Part shown: one piece after another, positions 1 through 5,439 of the stretch | Numbering within the stretch: the stretch's first letter is position 1 | Layout of the letters: each line of letters starts with the position of its first letter | Source of the DNA: an uncultured Lachnospiraceae bacterium | GTDB taxonomy: Bacteria; Bacillota_A; Clostridia; Lachnospirales; Lachnospiraceae | Reading direction: 5' to 3' | DNA: 12,083 nucleotides | NCBI GenBank assembly: GCA_902773195.1 | Contig: CACYDL010000101.1 | Coordinates: 1 to 12,083, forward strand | Position numbers and translations under genes: made by a program | The notes under the pieces: model-generated | The model's input: only the letters and a program-made list of their open reading frames with translations | Told to the model about the DNA's origin: nothing | The model's database searches: none

Positions 1-620
1 AGCTCGGAGTCGTCCTCGTAGGGCGTGAAGGAGCCGAGCAGGTTCACGCTGGAGCTCTTCCTCTTTCGCTTCTTCAGGAGCTCGTAGACGGTCTTTCTGA
101 CGGCGGCCATCGGGGGCACTCTTCCCTCCCTCGTCAGGGCGTACATGTAGCAGGGAAGAACCGGAAGTCCCGCCTCCTCGGAGGATTTCCGGCACACCCT
201 CTCCATGTCCGTGCCCAGGAGAGCGTCCACACAGGTGATGCAGATCATGACGCAGGTCGGCGGAACCTCGCAGGCCTCCGCCGCCTCCCGCACGGCCTGA
301 GGGATCTTCTTCAGATGCCGTCCGGTGACGATGTCCGTCTCGTCCAGCAGCAGGAAGAAAAACCGTCCGTCGTATTCCTTCCTCTCGGTGAGCAGGGTCG
401 TGTTGCGGCCGCAGCACCCCGGGGAGACCAGGAGCATGACGGAGCCGGGGACCGCCAGTCCCGCCCTCTTCACGCCGAAGCCCTGGGCGCCCGGGGAATT
501 GAAGGCGAGGGTCGCCGGAGAGCTGTAGATCAGATGGCGCGAGGAACGAAGCTCGTCCGGGATGTCCTTTCCCATGGCGGCCAGTTCCTTCGCGGTGACA
601 GAATAGGCTTTTTTGTCCAT
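1..620 (-). CDS. Nitrogenase component 1-like protein D3 (partial, 3' end outside the window)
   Basis: 206 N-terminal residues are visible; the frame is open through the left edge. The ATG at 620 lies 9 bp after the stop of the upstream nifH-like gene H1, and a GGAG within the end of H1 can serve as ribosome binding site, which suggests translational coupling. The protein resembles the NifD/NifK superfamily. LVSPGCCGRN (residues 64-72) matches the second P-cluster cysteine loop (HGPxGC in NifD), and CITCVDALLGTD (127-138) matches the third cysteine segment ending in an IGDD-like motif. The first canonical cysteine is absent: that stretch reads SSPATLAFNSPGAQ. The visible half therefore has Cys69/70 and Cys127/130 available for an Fe-S cluster. 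In this family such proteins take electrons from a NifH-type ATPase; here the partner is presumably H1, immediately upstream. The substrate is unknown, and the second half, which would carry any cofactor-binding residues, cannot be seen. Confidence 0.8.
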   Translation of the reverse strand, partial: MDKKAYSVTAKELAAMGKDIPDELRSSRHLIYSSPATLAFNSPGAQGFGVKRAGLAVPGSVMLLVSPGCCGRNTTLLTERKEYDGRFFFLLLDETDIVTGRHLKKIPQAVREAAEACEVPPTCVMICITCVDALLGTDMERVCRKSSEEAGLPVLPCYMYALTREGRVPPMAAVRKTVYELLKKRKRKSSSVNLLGSFTPYEDDSE

Positions 621-629
621 GTCGGCGTT

Positions 630-1391
630 TCACTCCGTTTTCCGTTGATTCAGCAGGCGCCGGGCCAGGTCGAGATAGAGGCGGCTGACGGGCAGCTCCG
701 GGTCCCCTTCGATCACGGTCTTGCCCATGTCCTCGAAGCGGAGGATGTCGGGGCTTCTGGGGATGTCGGCGAGAAGGGGGATGCCCTGCGCCTCCGCGAA
801 GGCCTCGACCTTCTCCCGCTCGTTCTCCACGCTTCTGCGGTTCAGGATCACGCCCTTCACCGAGGCGTAGCCGCGGTCCTCGAAATTCCTGACGGCCTGG
901 CAGATGTTGCCTGCCGCGTACAGGGCCATCTTCTCGCCGGAGGTCACGATGAGGACGTCCTCGGCGTAGCCCTCCCGGATCGGCGCGGCGAAGCCGCCGC
1001 ACACCACGTCCCCGAGCACGTCGTAGAGCACCACGTCGGGCTGATACGTCTCGAAGAGCTCCAGGTCCTCGAGAAGGCTGAAGGTCGTGATGATGCCTCT
1101 CCCCGCGCAGCCCAGGCCGGGGGTCGGGCCGCCGGTCTCGATGCACAGGACGCCCCCGAAGCCTTCGCGCACGATTTCCTCCAGCCTCTCCGGCTCCTCG
1201 TCGTGCTCCCTCATGTAATCCATCACGGAGAGCGCGGGCCTGCCTCCCAGAAGATTGATGGTGGAGTCCGCCTTGGGGTCGCAGCCGATCTGGATCACGC
1301 GCCTGCCGAGCACCGCGAACGCCGCCGCCAGATTGCCCGTCGTCGTGGATTTTCCGATGCCTCCTTTGCCGTAGACAGCCAGCTTCAGCAT
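630..1391 (-). CDS. NifH-like Fe protein H1 (nitrogenase-superfamily ATPase/reductase)
   Basis: 253 aa, slightly shorter than typical NifH (about 270-290). The P-loop GKGGIGKS is at residues 8-15, CDPKADST at 37-44, and the two cysteines that bridge a homodimer's [4Fe-4S] cluster are Cys95 in [10 protein letters not shown] and Cys131 in [11 protein letters not shown]. Family knowledge says such proteins hydrolyse ATP and pass electrons one at a time to a component-1 partner in the cytoplasm. The ATG at 1391 is preceded by AAGGAG at a good distance. It sits 105 bp downstream of D1 and just upstream of D3, so it likely serves D3. It is clearly a paralogue of H2 in the same operon. It could alternatively be grouped with BchL/CfbC-type reductases, but no tetrapyrrole genes are nearby. 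The Arg in CAGRG, the DraT target in diazotrophs, is kept, although nothing here shows it is used. Confidence 0.93.
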   Translation of the reverse strand: MLKLAVYGKGGIGKSTTTGNLAAAFAVLGRRVIQIGCDPKADSTINLLGGRPALSVMDYMREHDEEPERLEEIVREGFGGVLCIETGGPTPGLGCAGRGIITTFSLLEDLELFETYQPDVVLYDVLGDVVCGGFAAPIREGYAEDVLIVTSGEKMALYAAGNICQAVRNFEDRGYASVKGVILNRRSVENEREKVEAFAEAQGIPLLADIPRSPDILRFEDMGKTVIEGDPELPVSRLYLDLARRLLNQRKTE

Positions 1392-1496
1392 GTTTTGTCG
1401 TCTCCTTTATGTCGTCCCGGACGAGGCCGCCGCGGGCGGTTTTACGTCCCGCGCCTTCGCGGGCGTTCCGCTCCTTATGCGGGCGCTTCGCCGGTT

Positions 1497-2663
1497 TCAG
1501 TGATCCGCCGAAGGCTCCCCCTCCAGCGGCGCGTTGATCCGGTTCTTTCTGCTCCGGTCATAGATCCGGCCGGAGAAGGCGGTGTGGGGAAGGTCCAGGA
1601 AGGCGGCGCCCTCCGGGGCCAGCGTCCGGAACAGGGGATCCGCCGCGATCCGGCCGGCCCCCGAGAACAGGCGCAGCAGGTCGTCCTCCTCCGCCGCCGT
1701 GACGTCGCCGTCCCTGAGAAGCTCCTCCTCCGTGTCCACCGTGCAGACCACCTGCGCGGGAATGCCGCATCCCAGCTCGGCCGCCGCCGCGAAGGAGGCG
1801 GAGAAGACGCTCTCCCCGGCCACAAGAAGGGGCGCCCTTCCCGTCCCCGGGCCGGCCGCGCGTTCCACTTCCCGGTACCCGGCGCAGGAGACGCCCCGGG
1901 ACGCGGCGTCCCGCAGGATCTCCCCCAGCCTGTCGGAAAAGGCCCTGCCGACGGGGACGCCGGCGACGTAGGGCGTGCCGTATCTCTCCCGGAGCAGCCT
2001 CGCCGCCGCCAGGCCCCCGTAGGAGACCACCAGGTTCACATGGGCCGCTCCCGCCCGGGCGATTTCCCCGAAGCGGCAGCCCGTCGACAGGCAGACGCCC
2101 CGGCCGAAGCCCCGGGCCTCCGCCCATTCCCAGATCGCCGCGACGCCGTCTGCAGGAATGTCCAGCGGCGTGGCGCCGATGATATTCATCGTGGGCTTTG
2201 CGGATTTCGCGATCCGGTCCCCACAGAACCGGCCGGTCAGAGCCTCCAGGGCCATGGAAATTCCCTTTGTGTAAAGTCCCATCCCGTTGGCCGGGAAGCC
2301 GAAGGAGGGAATGCCCGTGTCGGCCTCCACGATGGCGGCGATCGCCCCAAGGTCCGTGCCGATCATGTAGGGGATCGGCGCCCCGATCACCGCGACGAAG
2401 GCGGGGCGGAGCTCGGCGGCGGTCTTCTCAAGATCGCGGATCAGCTTCCCGTCGTCCCCCATGACGGCCTCCATCTCGGAGATGGCGGAGACATAGATCA
2501 TGCTGTCCATGTCGTACCAGCGGGGCTCGTCGTGGGTCGTGTAGGTGGAATTGCAGCCGGAGGCGTCGTGCATGACGACGAGTCCCCCGAGCTCAAAGAG
2601 GGCGGAGCAGATCCCGAATTCATCCGAGGAATAAGTGCTCGTCAGGCCTGTCACCTGTCTCAT
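1497..2663 (-). CDS. Nitrogenase component 1-like protein D1 (NifK-like)
   Basis: 388 aa, short against NifK (about 510 aa) and nearer to minimal nitrogenase-like subunits. The N-terminus opens almost directly on the cluster region: Cys19 in DEFGICSALFELGG corresponds to the NifK CxPLGA cysteine, and Cys37 in MHDASGCNSTYTTH to the second P-cluster cysteine. The third canonical position is lost: the segment reads IGAPIPYMIGTD, with Ala95 about where the cysteine would be. Start ATG at 2663 has GGGAGAG upstream; the gap to D2 is 25 bp, so the two are almost certainly co-translated and may form a heteromer. The rest shows alternating Rossmann-like strands (for example MNIIGATPLDIPADG, the usual 'N-I-G' step after the first domain). 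There is no recognisable FeMo-cofactor site. Role as an electron-accepting catalytic or structural subunit fed by H2 is inference. Confidence 0.87.
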   Translation of the reverse strand: MRQVTGLTSTYSSDEFGICSALFELGGLVVMHDASGCNSTYTTHDEPRWYDMDSMIYVSAISEMEAVMGDDGKLIRDLEKTAAELRPAFVAVIGAPIPYMIGTDLGAIAAIVEADTGIPSFGFPANGMGLYTKGISMALEALTGRFCGDRIAKSAKPTMNIIGATPLDIPADGVAAIWEWAEARGFGRGVCLSTGCRFGEIARAGAAHVNLVVSYGGLAAARLLRERYGTPYVAGVPVGRAFSDRLGEILRDAASRGVSCAGYREVERAAGPGTGRAPLLVAGESVFSASFAAAAELGCGIPAQVVCTVDTEEELLRDGDVTAAEEDDLLRLFSGAGRIAADPLFRTLAPEGAAFLDLPHTAFSGRIYDRSRKNRINAPLEGEPSADH

Positions 2664-2688
2664 TGCCGTTCTCTCCCTTCCGGAGGTC

Positions 2689-4017
2689 TCACAGACAGCT
2701 CTCGCATCCGTATCCCTTCCGCTGGATCAGGCTCCTTCCGTCCTTCGGGGCGAGAAACGCCTCCTCCATCAGCCGCGCGATGCGGATCATGCCGTCGTAG
2801 CCGTAGAATCCGCCGCTCTCCGCGACGTTGACAAAATAGTCCGTTCCCGTGAAGAAGGCCGCCTTCTGTCCCACCGCCAGGATCTTTCCGTCCCTCCTCC
2901 GGGACGCGAAGCGCATCTTGGGCCGGTTGGTGGCCCACACGGAAATGCCGGGACAGTGTTCCCGGATCCGGTCAAAATCCTCCCGCTCCTCGGGAAGGAA
3001 GCTGTCCGCGTAGATCTCGGTCACGTTGAAGCCGTAGGACAGAAGCATACGCGTGAAGCTCAGAAGCCGGAAGGTGAACGTGTAGTCGACCGCCACGGGC
3101 GTGTCGCCGATCAGCTCCTTCGCGTGACGGAGCGCCCCGTCCGCCTTCTCCCGGAGATCCGAAAAGTCCGGTGCCGGAAGGCCCAGCCGCCCGGCAAGAC
3201 GCGCGTATTCCCCGTCCAGCTGCTCCGGATCGAAGACGAAGGGGAGGTACCACGCCTCCTGGCCCAGGCGCTCCTCCAGCGACTCCGCCGCCATGCGCGC
3301 GAGGGGCTCGTAGTAGAGATTCAGGAAGGACGCCCCCATCTCCAGATAGTCGTCAAAGGTGCCGCACCGGTTCAGCGACTGAACCCGGTACCCGCTGCGC
3401 TCCAGCCACAGCAGCCACTCGCAGGTCGGGCTCACCGGCAGATTGCTGCCGATCAGGCTGATCTTCGAGGGATCCTTCGCCCTCTCGTCCAGCATGCTGT
3501 AGAGCTGGATCCTCATCTTCTGGTCCGGCGTGATCCCGCTCTTCCGCAGGGTCGGAATCATATAGCAGTCCGCAAACCGGATGTCCGGGTACTGTTCCCG
3601 AAGCGTCGCGTAGACGTGCTCCTGGTCGTAGGCGAGGAAAAAATGCTGGCAGCTGATATAGATCAGCACCGCCCTCGGCCGGTACGGCAGCTTCGCGAGA
3701 ACGTCCGCGACCCCGTCGATCATCAGCTCCTCCATGGTCCCGTCGAGGACGTTTTCCTCCCGGATCTGGATCGCCGAGTACCTGGACAGGGCGTTCGCTT
3801 CCGCGGCGGTCAGGACGACGCCGCGGAGACAGCCGCGCGCGCACACGAAGATCTCATGCGCCTCCGGGATCAGAAGCCCGGTGTGCACGATGTTCCAGGT
3901 GCCCCTGGCGGGCGAGCTGTACTCCAGCTCCTCGGGAAACGGGGCGGGAAACGCCGCGTCCCCGATGCGGACCTCCACGCCGCCGGTATTGAGTTCCTCG
4001 CCGAGCTTTTTCAGCAT
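2689..4017 (-). CDS. Nitrogenase component 1-like protein D2 (NifD-like)
   Basis: 442 aa, close to the size of nitrogenase-like D subunits such as BchN. Cys59 and Cys63 in IFVCARGCLRGVVLTAAE align with the NifD HGPxGC loop, and Cys123 in LIYISCQHFFLAYD with the third P-cluster cysteine; the first canonical cysteine is missing (the stretch reads ARGTWNIVHTG). KISLIGSNLPVSPTCEWLLW (residues 185-204) is the conserved inter-domain 'I-G' step of the family. The C-terminus ends with GYGCESCL, a CxxC that could bind metal or form part of a contact. ATG at 4017 follows AAGGAG by 7 nt. The gene lies 32 bp after H2 and 25 bp before D1. D2 and D1 thus look like a D/K-type pair driven by H2. Cofactor and substrate cannot be inferred. 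Confidence 0.86.
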   Translation of the reverse strand: MLKKLGEELNTGGVEVRIGDAAFPAPFPEELEYSSPARGTWNIVHTGLLIPEAHEIFVCARGCLRGVVLTAAEANALSRYSAIQIREENVLDGTMEELMIDGVADVLAKLPYRPRAVLIYISCQHFFLAYDQEHVYATLREQYPDIRFADCYMIPTLRKSGITPDQKMRIQLYSMLDERAKDPSKISLIGSNLPVSPTCEWLLWLERSGYRVQSLNRCGTFDDYLEMGASFLNLYYEPLARMAAESLEERLGQEAWYLPFVFDPEQLDGEYARLAGRLGLPAPDFSDLREKADGALRHAKELIGDTPVAVDYTFTFRLLSFTRMLLSYGFNVTEIYADSFLPEEREDFDRIREHCPGISVWATNRPKMRFASRRRDGKILAVGQKAAFFTGTDYFVNVAESGGFYGYDGMIRIARLMEEAFLAPKDGRSLIQRKGYGCESCL

Positions 4018-4049
4018 GACCTGCTCCTTTTCTCACCCTGTTTCTTTTC

Positions 4050-4817
4050 TCACCGGCCGTCCCCGCCGGAAGGGAATACCCTGAGGGACAGCGCCCGGAA
4101 GCGCCCGGCCTCCGGGCTGTCCGGGAAGAGGGCCATCACCGACCGCTGCGAGGCGTCCGCCTCCCGGATCCTCTCGGAAAGCGGTATGTCGCCCGCAATT
4201 TCCGTGTGAAAATCGCCGCACAGCGTCCTGACCTTCTCCTCCTCGTCCCGCACGTCTCTCCTGTTGAGGATGATGCCTCCGAGGGACGCGTAGCCCCTCT
4301 GCCGGAAGCCCTCCAGCGCCGACGCGATGTTCGCCGCGGCGTAGATCGACATGTTCTCCCCGGACGTCACGATGTAGACCTCGTCCGCGTAGCCGCTCCG
4401 CATGGGCATGGAGAAGCCGCCGCACACCACGTCCCCCAGCACGTCGTAGAGGACGACGTCCGGGCTGTAGCGCCCGTACGCCCCCAGAGCCTTCAGCTTT
4501 TCCAGCGCCGTGATGATGCCTCTGCCGGCGCAGCCGAGTCCCGGAAGGGGACCGCCTGCCTCCACGCAGACCACGCCGCCTTCTCCCTCACACACGACGT
4601 CCTCCAGGGCGAACCCGTTTCTGTTTTCCCGCATCGCCGCGAGCACCGTCTTCAGCGCCCGTCCGCCCCTGAGGGAAATCGTGGAGTCCGCCTTGGGGTC
4701 GCAGCCGATCTGCATCACCTTGAGGCCTCTTTCGGCCAGCGCCAGGGAGAGCGCCGAGCAGATCGTGGACTTGCCGATGCCGCCTTTTCCGTATACCGCT
4801 ATCTTCTTAGGTTCCAT
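4050..4817 (-). CDS. NifH-like Fe protein H2 (nitrogenase-superfamily ATPase/reductase)
   Basis: 255 aa. I chose the ATG at 4817 because AGGAG lies upstream and the protein then starts MEPKKIAVYG just before the P-loop; the open frame continues further upstream but through the preceding gene. P-loop GKGGIGKS at residues 10-17, CDPKADST at 39-46, cluster cysteines Cys96 ([10 protein letters not shown]) and Cys132 ([11 protein letters not shown]). It is followed by D2 and D1 with short gaps and preceded by the TM1266-type gene with a 20-bp gap. H1 and H2 share long identical stretches around the nucleotide and cluster motifs but differ clearly in the C-terminal third. That fits two dedicated reductases for different D-type partners, although cross-talk is possible. 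Confidence 0.93.
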   Translation of the reverse strand: MEPKKIAVYGKGGIGKSTICSALSLALAERGLKVMQIGCDPKADSTISLRGGRALKTVLAAMRENRNGFALEDVVCEGEGGVVCVEAGGPLPGLGCAGRGIITALEKLKALGAYGRYSPDVVLYDVLGDVVCGGFSMPMRSGYADEVYIVTSGENMSIYAAANIASALEGFRQRGYASLGGIILNRRDVRDEEEKVRTLCGDFHTEIAGDIPLSERIREADASQRSVMALFPDSPEAGRFRALSLRVFPSGGDGR

Positions 4818-4837
4818 GGCCCCGCTCCTGTCCCGCT

Positions 4838-5083
4838 TCAGTTTCTGGAGTAGATCGCCCTGGCGCTGACGCCGCTCAGGCTGCCGATCTTGCCCGCCAG
4901 CGTATTGATCACGTCGGCAGGCGCGTCGAGGGCGACGCTGATGATGCTGACGCCCTTCTCCCGGTAGGGAATGCCCATGCGGCCGACGATGTAGCCGGCG
5001 CAGCTGTGCAGATGCTCCTGCACAAGGTTTCCCGCCTCCTGGTTCTCCACGATGATACCGAGTATCGCGATCCTGTTGTCCAT
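4838..5083 (-). CDS. TM1266-family small ferredoxin-fold protein ('iron-only hydrogenase system regulator' type)
   Basis: 81 aa. The start at 5083 is supported by GGGAGGAGG upstream; an in-frame ATG at 5131 would add an unrelated Arg-rich stretch and has no comparable site. The sequence begins MDNRIAILGIIVENQEAG and continues with YIVGRMGIPYREKGVSIISV, then GKIGSLSGVSARAIYSRN. This is the pattern I know for the TM1266 family (ACT/NikR-C-like alpha/beta fold), named from its association with HydE/HydF/HydG [FeFe]-hydrogenase maturation genes. Its biochemical role is not established. Here it is the first gene of a nitrogenase-like operon, 20 bp ahead of H2, instead of sitting with hydrogenase genes; hydF is about 3 kb away on the other strand. 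It may sense a ligand and regulate the operon, or assist Fe-S enzyme assembly; both are inference. Confidence 0.85.
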   Translation of the reverse strand: MDNRIAILGIIVENQEAGNLVQEHLHSCAGYIVGRMGIPYREKGVSIISVALDAPADVINTLAGKIGSLSGVSARAIYSRN

Positions 5084-5170
5084 CCGGACCTCCTCCCGCG
5101 CGTCCGCGCGGCCTGTCGGGCGCGGCATCACGCCGCCTCAAAGACAGATCATCAAAAACAAAGACTCAGC
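5084..5170 (-). promoter_or_regulatory. Leader region of the nitrogenase-like operon
   Basis: The stretch between the upstream terminator and the first operon gene. On the minus strand it holds a T-rich segment, then a short hairpin GCGGC-loop-GCCGC (5122-5136) and a GC-rich run up to the ribosome binding site. I find no convincing -35/-10 pair inside it. The only -10-like hexamer is TATAAT at 5176-5171, which overlaps the T-tail of the upstream terminator and has a poor -35. The operon may be driven from that site or by read-through. Confidence 0.3.
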
Positions 5171-5204
5171 ATTATAAAAACGGCGCATTCCGAAGAATGC
5201 GCCG
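5171..5204 (-). terminator. Intrinsic terminator with cUUCGg tetraloop
   Basis: On the minus strand a perfect 10-bp stem (CGGCGCATTC / GAATGCGCCG, 5204-5181) is closed by TTCG, giving the very stable C(UUCG)G loop, and is followed by TTTTT then ATAAT. It ends the structured RNA upstream and probably also read-through from the GH3 gene, insulating the nitrogenase-like operon. Confidence 0.9.
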
Positions 5205-5377
5205 CATAAAACACAGCCGCTTTCCGGCTGCTTCCATGTTATGATCCGCATCTTCGGCCTCAACAGGGTGTTTCGGCTTCAGCTGTCAAGCTGATGGCGC
5301 GGAAGGAACCGCTTCCGTTCCTTTCTGTCCGCTTTTCCGGTCAGGAAGTTCCTTTCCGTTCAAACGGAGCTGCCCGC
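5175..5377 (-). ncRNA. Free-standing structured RNA, about 200 nt (possible raiA-motif RNA)
   Basis: No plausible gene occupies this interval, yet it has a strong promoter at one end and an intrinsic terminator at the other, giving a transcript of about 203 nt. On the minus strand it contains a series of hairpins: TCCGTT/AACGGA (5368-5355), AAGGAAC/GTTCCTT (5323-5303), CAGCT-TGAC-AGCTG (5293-5280), CAGCCG/CGGCTG (5230-5214) and the terminator stem. Between them are purine-rich single-stranded-looking segments such as GGACAGAAAGG, GAAGCCGAAA and GGCCGAAGATGCGG. The size, the clostridial setting and those segments make me think of the raiA motif, a conserved RNA of unknown function in Firmicutes and Actinobacteria, but this is from memory. 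It does not carry the hallmark sequences of tmRNA, RNase P RNA or SRP RNA. I am more sure that it is an RNA gene than of its family. Confidence 0.6.
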
Positions 5378-5383
5378 GTTCCC

Positions 5384-5411
5384 ATCATACCATATTCCCG
5401 GCCGCTGTACA
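5384..5411 (-). promoter_or_regulatory. Extended -10 promoter of the structured RNA
   Basis: On the minus strand TGTACA (5411-5406, 4 of 6 matches to the -35 consensus), a 16-nt spacer ending in the extended element TGG, then TATGAT (5389-5384). The predicted start is near 5377. It lies 29 bp beyond the GH3 stop codon, so the RNA has its own transcription unit. Confidence 0.7.
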
Positions 5412-5439
5412 CTATAATCCGGGATAAGACGCTCTAACC

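Noticed and set aside
315..4209. Long plus-strand open frames (315-2831 and 2635-4209) across the nitrogenase-like genes
   Set aside because: They are antisense to genes with clear motifs and ribosome binding sites, have Arg/Pro/Gly-rich, unstructured composition, and result from high GC content.
630..4817. H1 and H2 as ParA/MinD partition ATPases
   Set aside because: The GxGCAGRG and [10 protein letters not shown] cysteine motifs and the neighbouring NifD/K-like genes are specific to the NifH/BchL group.
1..5083. True N2-fixing nitrogenase
   Set aside because: The D-type proteins are short, lack the full six-cysteine P-cluster set, and no FeMo-cofactor genes are visible.
5170..5380. SRP RNA, tmRNA or RNase P RNA identity for the structured RNA
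   Set aside because: GGAAGCAGCC resembles part of the SRP core, but here it opens a simple local hairpin and the partner strand is missing; hallmark sequences of tmRNA and RNase P RNA were not found.
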